Of a stretch of DNA of 64,000 nt, positions 17,560 to 26,061 are shown piece after piece. This stretch comes from JBGSMF01 sp964651475 (GTDB taxonomy: Bacteria > Chloroflexota > Anaerolineae > Fen-1058), in NCBI GenBank assembly GCA_964651475.1, contig CAZYXV010000008.1, positions 62,001-126,000 of the forward strand, given 5' to 3'. The notes beneath the pieces are model-generated. The model saw only the letters and a list, made by a program, of their open reading frames with translations, was not told the DNA's origin and did no database searches. The number at the start of each line of letters is the position of its first letter. The first letter of the stretch is position 1. The translations under genes were made by a program, and so were the position numbers.

Positions 17560-18687
17560 TCAGTCCGTGACCACCATCAACCGGCCGTTCCTGATGACGC
17601 CGAGCTGGGCTTGAGAGATGCCTTCGCCGTTTTCTTGAAAAGTAAACTCGCCCAACAGTCCCTGATAGTTTTGAGTGGCGTGGAGTTGCCTGGCAATCTC
17701 TGCGCTGGTGAGGTTGTCACACGCGCGTCGAATAGCCGCCACGGCCATCATGGCGCCGTCGTAGGCTCTGGCGCCGTGGTGGTCGGGTTCGTAGCCCCAC
17801 CTGGCCTGGTAGCGCCGGGCAAAATCCCTGCTTTGCTCGGTGGCGTGGTTATCTATATACGGGCTGGCGAAAATGACGCCCTCGGCCGCTTCGCCGGCCA
17901 CCTCGATGAATTTGGGCGTGCCGACGGCGACCCCGCCGGCAATTTGACCTTTGAAGCCGAGCTTCCGGGCCTGGCTGGCAATTAGACCGGAGGCAATTTC
18001 TGAACCGCCTAACAACAACACCTGGGGGTTGACGCGAATAATGTTGGCCAGTTGTTGGGTAAACTCTCGATCGTCAATGTTGTAGGTCTCGCGCGCCAGG
18101 CTTTCGAGCTTGTTGCGCCGGATGGCCGCTTGCTGGTAATCGGCCTGTCCCTTGCCATAGGCCGAGGAGTCGCTGATGATGGCAAAGGTCATGAACCCTT
18201 TTTGAGCCAGGTAATGGACCAGCGCGGATTCAAAGACCGGTCCCGGGCTTACCTTGCGAAAGACATACGCGCTGCCCTGGGCCGTCAGGTCGGCGATAAG
18301 CACACCCGTGATTTGCCCCACGTTGGCCTTGGTGAATACCGGCAAATCGGCCAGAGCCGTGTTACTGTTGGTGGTGGCAAAAGCAAACAGAACCTTGTCT
18401 TGGCTGACGAGCTTGTGCGCAAAGATGATGGACTTGGTTGGATCAGCCTCGTCGTCGTATATCACCAACTGCAACGTGCGCCCGCCGCACACGCCGCCGC
18501 TGGCATTGACCTCGTCAATCACCAATTGGGTGCCGTGCAAATCCCACTGTCCCAGAATCGCGTTGGTGCCGCTTTGCGCCCCGATCCATCCCAGCTTGAT
18601 GGATTCCTTGTCCCGAGCGCTGCACGCCGCCAAGAGCAAGCCGCCCGCCGCGATCATACTCATCAATAGCGCCGTGGAACGCTGCAT
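17560..18687 (-). CDS. Orphan ABC-type substrate-binding lipoprotein (branched-chain/LivJ type)
   Basis: This 375-residue protein has a signal peptide with lipobox LLAAC and then a Peripla_BP_6-type fold: KLGWIGAQSGTNAILGQWDLHG, an INEV-like helix (LVIDEVNASGG), LVIYDDEADPTKS, FAIISDSSAYGKGQ and AYDGAMMAVAAI. This family binds branched-chain amino acids, amides, urea or small aromatics. A Shine-Dalgarno AAAGGGGG precedes the ATG. No permease or ATPase of the Liv type is nearby. Six bases downstream starts a membrane sensor kinase with an extracytoplasmic domain, so the protein probably presents a ligand to that kinase rather than to a transporter, as TorT or LuxP do. The ligand is unknown. 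Confidence 0.9.
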   Translation of the reverse strand: MQRSTALLMSMIAAGGLLLAACSARDKESIKLGWIGAQSGTNAILGQWDLHGTQLVIDEVNASGGVCGGRTLQLVIYDDEADPTKSIIFAHKLVSQDKVLFAFATTNSNTALADLPVFTKANVGQITGVLIADLTAQGSAYVFRKVSPGPVFESALVHYLAQKGFMTFAIISDSSAYGKGQADYQQAAIRRNKLESLARETYNIDDREFTQQLANIIRVNPQVLLLGGSEIASGLIASQARKLGFKGQIAGGVAVGTPKFIEVAGEAAEGVIFASPYIDNHATEQSRDFARRYQARWGYEPDHHGARAYDGAMMAVAAIRRACDNLTSAEIARQLHATQNYQGLLGEFTFQENGEGISQAQLGVIRNGRLMVVTD

Positions 18688-18712
18688 ACGTTCCCCCTTT
18701 CCAACCCATGTC

Positions 18713-21343
18713 CTATCTGGCGCCTCGCGCCATCCGCTGCAATTCGTACAACTTGTTCAACGCCTCCAATGGAGACAGGCTATTAATGTCGAGTTGCTCG
18801 AGTTCCTGGAGGGCCGGGTTGCGCTCGGCGAAAAACGAAAGTTGCTGGCTTGCGCCAGCGGCGGCCGGCGGCTCGTCTTCTTTGCGCGGCGTCAACTGGC
18901 CGCTTTCCAGCTGGTCCAGGATATCTTGCGCGCGGCGGATGACGGGCTTGGGCAACCCGGCCAGTTGCGCCACGTGCACTCCATAAGATTTATCGGCGGC
19001 GCCGGGGCGAATCTTGTGCAAAAAGACGACCGCGCCTTCCTCTTCCGCCACGGCGGCGTTGACGTTGCGCGCGCGCGGCAGGCGTGTTTCCAATTCGGCC
19101 AGTTCGTGATAGTGCGTGGCGAATAAGGTTTTGGCAGCGTGGCGTGGGTGATTGTGGAGATATTCCACCACTGCCCACGCGATGGCCATGCCGTCGTAGG
19201 TGCTGGTGCCGCGGCCGATTTCGTCAAACACAATCAGGCTGCGCGGCGTGCATTGCGTGATGGCCAGCGCCGTCTCGACCATTTCTACCATAAAGGTGGA
19301 TTGGCCGGCGGCGATTTCGTCTTGCGCGCCGATGCGCGTAAAGATGCGATCCACCACGCCCAACGTCACCTGGCGCGCCGGCACAAAACTGCCGATTTGC
19401 GCCATCAACACGATCAGCGCAGCCTGGCGCAAAAAGACCGATTTGCCGCTCATATTCGGGCCGGTGATGACGAGGAGGCGCGTCTCGGCATCCAGGTGCA
19501 GGTCATTGGGCACAAAGGCCATGTCGCCCAGGTTCTGTTCGACGACGGGATGCCGCCCATCAATAATGTGAATCTCGTCGGCGTCGGTGAGGGTAGGGCG
19601 GACGTAACGATAGCGCGCGGCTACGTCGGCCAGCGCCGCCGCCACGTCCAGGTGCGCCGCGGCGCGCGCCGTGCGGAGCATGGCCGCGCCGCGCGCCGCC
19701 GCTTGCGCGCACACCTCGCGGAACAGCCGAGCCTGGACCTCGGCGATGCGCTCTTCGGCGTTGAGGATCAGCGTTTCGTATTCTTTTAGCTCCGGCGTGA
19801 TATAGCGCTCGGCGTTGACGAGTGTTTGCTTGCGAATATATTCGGGCGGCACGGCGCCCGCGTTGGCGTGGGTCACTTCCAGGTAATAACCAAAGATCTT
19901 GTTGTAGCCTACCTTGAGCGACTTGACGCCGGTGCGTTCGCGTTCAGTCTTTTCCAGGTTGGCGATCCACGTCTTGGCGTCGCGGCTGGCGGCAATAATA
20001 CCGTCCAGTTCCGCGCTAAAGCCAGGCCGGATGACGTCGCCCGCCGATAGCGACGAGGGTGGATCGTCCACCATCGCCGCCGCGATGAGGGCCACTATAT
20101 CTTTGCACGGGTCAAGTTCAGAGAGAAGGGGGGAAAGCGCAGAGCTTGTCCGCATTCCATCTCTGGTCTCTATGTCCGCCATCTTTTTGCGCGCTTCTTG
20201 CACCATCTCCAATGCGCGCCTGATGCCCGCCAGGTCGCGCGGCGTGGCCGCGCCGCCCATCACGCGCGTGCACAGGCGCTCCAGGTCGGGCATGGCTTTG
20301 AATGCCTCGCGCGCTGCCACGCGCAGCGGCGTGTTGTCGTGAAACGCCGCCACGCGCTCCAACCGCTCTTCGATGTGGGCGCGTTCCAGGAGCGGCTGGC
20401 CCAACCAAGCGCGCAGCAAGCGCGCCCCCATCGGCGTGCGCGTGGCATCCAGTATGCCCAACAGCGATCCCCGCTCCCCCTCGCCGCGAATCGTCTCGAC
20501 CAGTTCCAGGTTGCGCCGCGCCGCCGGATCGAGCGTCATGAACGCGGCCGTGCTATAGGTAAATAGCGACGTCACCTGCGCCAGTCCGGCCCGCTGGGTT
20601 TCGCGCAAATACTGAATGATGGCGCCCGCCGCTCGCACGGCCAGCGGTTGCCCCTCGCAGCCAAAGGCCTGCAATGTGGACACTTGCAAGTGATCGAGCA
20701 ACGCCTGGCGCGCATTGCCCGGCTCAAACTTCCAGGCCGGCAGCGGGGTTACGTGGGTATTAGAGAGAGATTGTAAGTTGGAGATTGGAGATTGGAGGTT
20801 GGAGGGCGACTCTGGAACCAAACATTCACGTGGGGAAAGCCTCGCCAGTTCTTGCCTTGCCGCCGCAAGCGCGTCTGGACCGGAAAATTGCGTCGTGGCA
20901 AATTCGCCCGTCGTAATATCCGCATAAGCCAGGCCCACGCGATCTTGATCCTGGACGTACGCCGCCAGGTAACTGGGGCGGCGCTCGTCCAGCAGCGCCG
21001 GCTCGACCACCGTGCCGGGCGTGACCACGCGCTGCACCTCGCGCGGCACCAATCCCTTGATCGGCTCGCTGCCGATTTGCTCGGCAATCGCCACGCGATA
21101 GCCCTTTTCAATCAAGCGAGCAATGTAACCCTCGACCGCGTGGTGCGGCACGCCGGCCAGCGGCACACGTTGCCCCTTGCCCACCGGCCGGCTGGTGAGC
21201 ATAATGTCTAACTCGCGCGAAATCAGCTCGGCGTCGGCGTCAAAAGTTTCGTAAAAATCGCCCAGACGAAAGAACAAGACAGTATCGGGATATTTTTGCT
21301 TGAGTTCCAAATATTGACGGCGAATAGGGGTAGTGTCTTCCAA
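18713..21343 (-). CDS. mutS: DNA mismatch repair protein MutS
   Basis: This 876-residue MutS recognises mismatches and drives repair by ATP. The N-terminal domain has the mismatch-wedge motif LFFRLGDFYETF. The core and clamp follow, then the ATPase with Walker A GPNMSGKS (about residue 635), Walker B VFDEIGRGTS and the ATHYHEL motif, and finally a short C-terminal tail. The start is TTG at 21343, with GGAG eight bases upstream inside the end of mnmA. Between domains I and II (about residues 180-192) the protein carries an insertion reading SPSNLQSPISNLQS, encoded by a GATTGGA tandem repeat. mnmA ends three bases upstream, so the genes are coupled. Confidence 0.97.
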   Translation of the reverse strand: MEDTTPIRRQYLELKQKYPDTVLFFRLGDFYETFDADAELISRELDIMLTSRPVGKGQRVPLAGVPHHAVEGYIARLIEKGYRVAIAEQIGSEPIKGLVPREVQRVVTPGTVVEPALLDERRPSYLAAYVQDQDRVGLAYADITTGEFATTQFSGPDALAAARQELARLSPRECLVPESPSNLQSPISNLQSLSNTHVTPLPAWKFEPGNARQALLDHLQVSTLQAFGCEGQPLAVRAAGAIIQYLRETQRAGLAQVTSLFTYSTAAFMTLDPAARRNLELVETIRGEGERGSLLGILDATRTPMGARLLRAWLGQPLLERAHIEERLERVAAFHDNTPLRVAAREAFKAMPDLERLCTRVMGGAATPRDLAGIRRALEMVQEARKKMADIETRDGMRTSSALSPLLSELDPCKDIVALIAAAMVDDPPSSLSAGDVIRPGFSAELDGIIAASRDAKTWIANLEKTERERTGVKSLKVGYNKIFGYYLEVTHANAGAVPPEYIRKQTLVNAERYITPELKEYETLILNAEERIAEVQARLFREVCAQAAARGAAMLRTARAAAHLDVAAALADVAARYRYVRPTLTDADEIHIIDGRHPVVEQNLGDMAFVPNDLHLDAETRLLVITGPNMSGKSVFLRQAALIVLMAQIGSFVPARQVTLGVVDRIFTRIGAQDEIAAGQSTFMVEMVETALAITQCTPRSLIVFDEIGRGTSTYDGMAIAWAVVEYLHNHPRHAAKTLFATHYHELAELETRLPRARNVNAAVAEEEGAVVFLHKIRPGAADKSYGVHVAQLAGLPKPVIRRAQDILDQLESGQLTPRKEDEPPAAAGASQQLSFFAERNPALQELEQLDINSLSPLEALNKLYELQRMARGAR
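20772..20805. repeat. GATTGGA heptad repeat inserted in frame in mutS
   Basis: The plus strand carries gattggagattggaggttg, about four degenerate copies of a 7-bp unit, within the mutS coding region. On the coding strand it reads as NLQSPISNLQS. It lies at the connector between MutS domains I and II, a position tolerant of length change. A shorter copy lies at 5497-5518. Confidence 0.75.
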
Positions 21344-21346
21344 TCT

Positions 21347-22438
21347 TTATTCTCCAGCTTTGATAATGCCCCCGCCGACGACGACCGGACCATCATAAAA
21401 CACGGCCGCCTGCCCGGGGGTAATATCGCGCAAAGGACGGTCAAAGCGGATGCGCGCCCCGCCGCCGTCCAATGGCGTCACGGTCGCATTGACCTCGGCG
21501 GCTTTGTAGCGAATCTTGACGGAGGCGCGAAACGGCCCATCCGGCGCTTGCCCGCTGATATAATTCACGGGCGATACGATACAATCGTCGCGCCCCAACT
21601 CGGAGGCAGTCCCCACAACCAATATATTTTCGGCCGGATCGAGCGCCAACACGTACAACGCCTCGGGGGCGCTAATGCCTAATCCTTTGCGCTGGCCCAC
21701 CGTGTAAAATGGCAATCCGCTGTGCTGGCCCAACACCTGCCCGCGCGTATTGCGAATGGGGCCGGGTTGAATCGTCCCCGCTGGCGCGTGGCGCACCAGG
21801 AACTGGCGATAATCATCTTGGGTAAAACACAAATCCTGGCTATCTGGCTTGCGCGCCACCGGCAGGTTCTTGCGCTCGGCGATTTGCCGCACCTCCGGCT
21901 TGGTCAACCTGCCCAGTGGAAAGAGCACGTGCGCCAGTTGCGCTTGCGTGAGCACGCTGAGAACGTAAGATTGATCTTTGTCTCTATCCGCGCCGCGCAG
22001 CAATTGCCAGCGGGGGGGAGAAGATGTATCTTGCCGGCAGCCTGCATAGTGGCCGGTCGCCAGCTTGCTCGCGCCCAGGCTCAACGCTCTATCCAGCAGC
22101 CAGCCAAAGCGAATACGGCGGTTGCACTGGATGCAAGGATTGGGTGTGCGCCCCTGCGCGTACTCTTGGATGAAGGGGTCAACAACCTGCGTTTTGAACG
22201 ACTCGGCCACGTCGAGGACGTAAAAGGGAATGTTCAAAACGCTGGCCACGCGGCGGGCCAAATCTGCGTCGGCGGGCGCGCAGCAGCGGTTGTGGCGCAA
22301 TCCCTCGCCCTCGCTCCACAAGCGAAGCATGATGCCGACGACGTCATAGCCTTGCTCGGCCAGCAATGCCGCGGCCACGCTGCTGTCCACACCGCCGCTC
22401 AGCGCCACCACAACTCGCTCGGCCACTCTGCCACTCAT
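21347..22438 (-). CDS. mnmA: tRNA-specific 2-thiouridylase MnmA
   Basis: This 363-residue enzyme installs the 2-thio group on the wobble uridine of tRNA for Lys, Glu and Gln. Visible features are the PP-loop SGGVDSSV, the catalytic Cys pair (Cys in NPCIQCN near residue 105 and Cys in DLCF near residue 205), KDQSYVL and the C-terminal GQRKGLG motif. The ATG at 22438 is preferred over the TTG at 22444 because it gives a conventional start; neither has a strong ribosome-binding site. It lies between the Ser/Thr kinase gene (21-base gap) and mutS (3-base gap), all on the minus strand. Confidence 0.97.
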   Translation of the reverse strand: MSGRVAERVVVALSGGVDSSVAAALLAEQGYDVVGIMLRLWSEGEGLRHNRCCAPADADLARRVASVLNIPFYVLDVAESFKTQVVDPFIQEYAQGRTPNPCIQCNRRIRFGWLLDRALSLGASKLATGHYAGCRQDTSSPPRWQLLRGADRDKDQSYVLSVLTQAQLAHVLFPLGRLTKPEVRQIAERKNLPVARKPDSQDLCFTQDDYRQFLVRHAPAGTIQPGPIRNTRGQVLGQHSGLPFYTVGQRKGLGISAPEALYVLALDPAENILVVGTASELGRDDCIVSPVNYISGQAPDGPFRASVKIRYKAAEVNATVTPLDGGGARIRFDRPLRDITPGQAAVFYDGPVVVGGGIIKAGE

Positions 22439-22459
22439 GTCCAAATCACGGCAAGCTTC

Positions 22460-24679
22460 TCACTTTGGCACACACTGCGGACCTTTGCGTTCGGCTGACG
22501 CCTGGATAATCACTTGCACTGGTGTGCAGTTGGGACAACTGAAAGTTATGTTTTGGAGAACTTGGCCATCCATCCGCGCTCCCAGGCGGCAGACAAACTT
22601 TATTCCACCAGCGTAACGGCACGCCGGCGAGCTGACGCGGTAGCCGGCCGTGCCGCCGTGCACCTCGATGAAAAAGTTGGCCTCCCACACAGCATAAGTG
22701 TTCCCCTCTGTGTCTTCTTGCTCCGTCACCACACAATCGTAAAAACCACCTCCCCACACAGCCTCGAGTGGGCCTGGAGGATCAAATGGCCCGATCTCGC
22801 CGCCGCCGGGGGGCGGCGCCGCAGGCTGCGTGGGCGGAGGTGCGGGTGCGGGCGTGGCAGTGGGCCGGCGCGTGGAGACGGGTGTGGCCGTCGGTCCGAC
22901 GCTCACGATGCTAACTGAAAGCTCGCCTATGGATTGGCCCTTGGCGCGAAGCAGTTCCCACACGCCGGAATAGGCGCCGCCTAGCTGCGGCGTGATCAGT
23001 CCAACGCTGATATCCGCCGTCTCGCCGGGCTTGATGGCGGGCAAATCTACGCCGCTTTCCGGGCCACCCATCCGCTCGCCTAATTTGTGCACTAACGTGG
23101 TGCCGACGTCAAAGGGACAGTTGCCGGTGTTTTCAATGCGCCACGTCTTTGTAAATTTTTCGCCTGCTTTTAGCCGCGTCCCCTCTGGCACGCTCACGTC
23201 TTGCAAAAATTTGGCAATGGGCTTGCACGCCTCCTGTGTGGCGGTCAGGTCAGGGGTGATGCTAGGCTTAATGAGCACAACTTGCTGCGGTATGTCTTCC
23301 ATCGAAAACACGCCCAGGTCCAACGCCGCGGTTTGCATCCAGCCGCCCGTTCCATCTGACGCCTGAATTTTGATCCACTGGTTGTCTGCTGTCCGCGCCA
23401 GCGCCGTCCACACGGTTCCCTCGGGTACTCCGCCTAGTTCGCTTCCACCTGGATCGGTATACAGGCTGGCGCCTTCGGTGTGCACCGTCACCTTGACGGT
23501 AGACGGCTTGCTTGTGGCGAAGGGCGATGGCTCGCTTGTTGCGGTGAAGGTGGGTGATGGCGCGTTGGCGACTGGGGAAGGCGTTGGCTGTCGAGCGCCG
23601 CGCGACATCAAATATACACCGCCAATGGCGGCGACCAGGAGCACACCCGCCAATACCGCCGCCAAGACAATCAGCCCCTTGGGGCGTTGCCTGGGCGCGA
23701 CCACGCTCGTCGGCTCGAGCGCCGCCACTTCCGAGCGCGCTCCCGGCAAGGGCGTTGTGGCCGGCCGGGTTGTAACTGCGCCGGCTGGCACGGCTCGCGT
23801 CCGCGACAGGTCGGCGGGTGTCTCGTCCAGCGGCATGTTCATGGCGCGCCGTAGATCAGTCATCATGTCGCCCACGTTCTGGTAACGCTCGGCGGGGTCC
23901 TTGGCTAACGCGCGCACAATCACTCGTTCGACCTCTTCGGGCAGATCGGGGGCGATGCTGCGCGGCATGGGCAGCGGCTCGCTGACGTGCTTGATGACCA
24001 CCGCCAGCGGCGTATCGGCCTCGTAAGGCAGCCGCCCCGTTGCCAGTTGGTACAGCATCACGCCCAACGAATAAATATCGCTGCGCTCGTCGCCCGGCTG
24101 CCCCATGCCCTGCTCCGGCGACATGTACGACGGCGTGCCCACCATCGCTCCGCTGGCCGTCAACTGCGAGCCGCCCGCGCCGCTCAGAATCTTGGCGATG
24201 CCGAAATCGGTCAAGATCACCTGGCCCTCGCGGTTAATCATGACGTTGGCCGGCTTGACGTCTCGGTGGACCATTCCCAGGCGGTGAGCATACTTGAGCG
24301 CCGAGCCAACGGACAGGGTGATGCGTACCGCTTCGTCCAGCGTTATCCACTGGTTCTCTTCTTGCAAGCGCGCCAGGCGGTCCTTGAGCGCCTCGCCGTC
24401 TATGTACTCCATCACCATGTAGGGCATGCCGTCCTCGAAATCAAAGTCGTGCACCTGGACGACGTTGGGGTGGCGCATGCTGGCCACCACGCGCGCTTCA
24501 CGTTGAAAGCGCGCCCCGAACTCTTTATCGTCTGCGAGGAAGGTGTGCATCAATTTGACAGCGACATGGCGTTCGAGGCCAGACTGGTACGCTTTGTAAA
24601 CCTCCGCCATGCCGCCCCGCCCGATCAACTCTACCACGCGATATTTGCCGATATTTTTTCCTATGTGACTGCTTGACAT
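22460..24679 (-). CDS. Membrane Ser/Thr protein kinase with SH3-like and NBR1-like Ig ectodomains
   Basis: This 739-residue protein has a PknB-type kinase domain at residues 10-275 (GRGGMAEVYKA, catalytic HRDVKPANVM, DFGIAK, activation-loop GTPSYMSPEQ). A Pro/Thr-rich juxtamembrane stretch leads to one transmembrane helix at about 338-362. The outside part has a low-complexity linker, an SH3-like domain (VTVHTEGASLYTDPGG...GGWMQT), an Ig-like domain of the NBR1 type (KTWRIENTGNCPF...GVWELL) and a Cys-containing C-terminal domain. GGAG precedes the ATG. It probably senses an envelope signal and phosphorylates cytoplasmic targets. The promoter region to the divergent DNA glycosylase gene lies upstream. 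Confidence 0.93.
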   Translation of the reverse strand: MSSSHIGKNIGKYRVVELIGRGGMAEVYKAYQSGLERHVAVKLMHTFLADDKEFGARFQREARVVASMRHPNVVQVHDFDFEDGMPYMVMEYIDGEALKDRLARLQEENQWITLDEAVRITLSVGSALKYAHRLGMVHRDVKPANVMINREGQVILTDFGIAKILSGAGGSQLTASGAMVGTPSYMSPEQGMGQPGDERSDIYSLGVMLYQLATGRLPYEADTPLAVVIKHVSEPLPMPRSIAPDLPEEVERVIVRALAKDPAERYQNVGDMMTDLRRAMNMPLDETPADLSRTRAVPAGAVTTRPATTPLPGARSEVAALEPTSVVAPRQRPKGLIVLAAVLAGVLLVAAIGGVYLMSRGARQPTPSPVANAPSPTFTATSEPSPFATSKPSTVKVTVHTEGASLYTDPGGSELGGVPEGTVWTALARTADNQWIKIQASDGTGGWMQTAALDLGVFSMEDIPQQVVLIKPSITPDLTATQEACKPIAKFLQDVSVPEGTRLKAGEKFTKTWRIENTGNCPFDVGTTLVHKLGERMGGPESGVDLPAIKPGETADISVGLITPQLGGAYSGVWELLRAKGQSIGELSVSIVSVGPTATPVSTRRPTATPAPAPPPTQPAAPPPGGGEIGPFDPPGPLEAVWGGGFYDCVVTEQEDTEGNTYAVWEANFFIEVHGGTAGYRVSSPACRYAGGIKFVCRLGARMDGQVLQNITFSCPNCTPVQVIIQASAERKGPQCVPK

Positions 24680-24922
24680 GCCAGACTCCTGCTAATACAA
24701 CCCGCACACCCAAACACGCCCAAAAAGAAATTGTTTTAGATGTACATTATACCTTGCCGGCAAGTAATCGCAAACCGGCTGTAACTAGTTTATCACGTAT
24801 TCGAGGAATTGGTCAACCACATTTTGCCTGGCCCCCATTTTACCACCAACTTGCAGAACAGACCGGGAGCGCGGTCTTTTGACTTATCCCCCATGTTGTG
24901 TTATACACTATCCACCAAAGCC
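24680..24922. promoter_or_regulatory. Divergent intergenic region
   Basis: These 243 bases separate the minus-strand Ser/Thr kinase gene from the plus-strand DNA glycosylase gene and are markedly more AT-rich than the flanks. A clear plus-strand promoter lies at the right end. A TATA-rich stretch near 24740-24752 (tacattatacc) could serve the minus-strand run, but no matching -35 box was recognised. No gene is seen in it. Confidence 0.5.
24879..24907 (+). promoter_or_regulatory. Sigma-70-type promoter for the DNA glycosylase gene
   Basis: TTGACT (24879-24884) is followed by a 17-base spacer and TATACA (24902-24907). This is the best canonical promoter seen in the window. Start of transcription is expected near 24914, only about nine bases before the ATG at 24923, so the leader would be too short for a normal Shine-Dalgarno. 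Confidence 0.65.
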
Positions 24923-25543
24923 ATGAATCGAAACAAGCGCAAACGTATCGCTCCTATGGGAGCAGAGTTTTATAGCCTGGGCACGCTGGATGTGGCGCGC
25001 GCGCTTTTGGGCAAGCGGCTGGTGCGCGTGTTGGGTGGCGCCCGGCTGGCCGGGCGCATTGTCGAAGTCGAGGCGTACATTGGACAGGATGACCTGGCCT
25101 GCCACGCGCGCGCCGGACGCACAGCGCGCAATGCCGTAATGTACGGCCCGCCTGGCCGCGCTTACGTGTATTTTACGTATGGCATGCACTGGATGCTCAA
25201 CGTCGTCACCGAGCGTGAAGGTTGGCCGGCGGCGGTGCTCATCCGTGCATTAGAGCCGCTGGAAGGCGCCGAGGTGATGCGGCGCAATCGCGGGCGGCCA
25301 GACGCGCAAGACTTGTGCCGCGGCCCGGCGCGCCTCACGCAAGCCCTGGGCGTTGACCGCGCGCTAAACGGCGCGGACCTGGGCGCGCCGGAGGGCGTGT
25401 TGTGGATCGAAGACGCGCCGCCCGTAGACAGAGGCCACGTGGTCGCTGCGCCGCGCATCGGCCTGGGCAAAACGCCCGAGCCGTGGCTGTCCAAGCCGTG
25501 GCGATTTTACATTGCCGGTAACCCGTTCGTCTCGCGCCGATAA
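24923..25543 (+). CDS. 3-methyladenine DNA glycosylase (MPG/AAG family)
   Basis: This 206-residue base-excision enzyme removes alkylated purines from DNA. Family features are FYSLGTLDVARALLGKRLVR, the catalytic-base region GRIVEVEAYIG, and the long conserved run MYGPPGRAYVYFTYGMHW. CRGPARLTQALG follows and GNPFVSRR ends the protein. The ATG at 24923 follows a canonical promoter by about nine expected leader bases. An upstream in-frame extension to 24809 would start before that promoter and is rejected; an alternative ATG is at 24956. The cupin gene follows 39 bases downstream. Confidence 0.94.
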   Translation: MNRNKRKRIAPMGAEFYSLGTLDVARALLGKRLVRVLGGARLAGRIVEVEAYIGQDDLACHARAGRTARNAVMYGPPGRAYVYFTYGMHWMLNVVTEREGWPAAVLIRALEPLEGAEVMRRNRGRPDAQDLCRGPARLTQALGVDRALNGADLGAPEGVLWIEDAPPVDRGHVVAAPRIGLGKTPEPWLSKPWRFYIAGNPFVSRR

Positions 25544-25582
25544 ATTGGGGGCGCGGATGAGCGCCCAACAGGAAAAGAAACG

Positions 25583-25903
25583 ATGCTTATCGCGAGAAAC
25601 CATGAGACCAAACCTGCTAAAGGTTGGTACACCGAGTTGGCTCACCCGGCGCTGCCGTTCGTCGGCTACGCCAATGAGGGCATCAACGAGCGCCACCTTC
25701 ACCGCCAGTTGTACGAAGTGTACCTGGTCACCAGGGGCAGCAGTACCATCGTCGTTGACGATACCCCCATCATGCTGCATGCTGGTGATGTGATCGTCGT
25801 CGAGCCAGGCGAGGTCCACACGTTCACTGCAAGCTCACCGGATTATTTTCACTTTGTCTTACACTGCCCGCCGATCAAGGGCGATAAAGTGATTACGCCG
25901 TAA
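25583..25903 (+). CDS. Small single-domain cupin
   Basis: This 106-residue protein has the two cupin motifs: motif 1 NERHLHRQLYEVYLVTRG, with the His/His/Glu metal ligands, and motif 2 HAGDVIVVEPGEVHTF, with the final His. It likely binds a divalent metal and a small ligand, as a sugar-phosphate, dioxygenase-like or sensing cupin; the substrate is not predictable. AGGA precedes the ATG. A GGGCGC/GCGCCC hairpin lies between it and the upstream glycosylase gene (about 25549-25566), without a T-run, so read-through is likely. Confidence 0.8.
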   Translation: MLIARNHETKPAKGWYTELAHPALPFVGYANEGINERHLHRQLYEVYLVTRGSSTIVVDDTPIMLHAGDVIVVEPGEVHTFTASSPDYFHFVLHCPPIKGDKVITP

Positions 25904-25909
25904 TGGGGC

Positions 25910-26050
25910 CTACTTTTGAGGAGGTTCTGGCCTCCAAACCGGTGAAAAATTCAAACTGTCGCTATCGGTCAATTGTTGAACGTTCGCGCCGTCCGCATTC
26001 ATAGCATAGATTTCCATCTGCGGCGCAAGGGGGCCAGGCCAGGAGACGAC
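25910..26050 (-). pseudogene. C-terminal remnant of a PD40 propeller lipoprotein gene
   Basis: The minus strand encodes the end of a PD40 protein, ...EIYAMNADGANVQQLTDSDS, then LNFSPVWRPEPPQK and a stop at 25910-25912. The last blade closely resembles the end of the intact paralogue at 31559-32611 (SVQQLTDSRGLNFSPVWRP). It is out of frame with the complete PD40 gene ending at 26062 and has no start, so it is the scar of a lost fifth copy. Confidence 0.8.
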
Positions 26051-26061
26051 GCGGACGTTGT

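Noticed and set aside
25549..25566. Terminator between the glycosylase and cupin genes
   Set aside because: The hairpin has a 6-bp stem but no T-run, and the cupin gene follows directly in the same direction.
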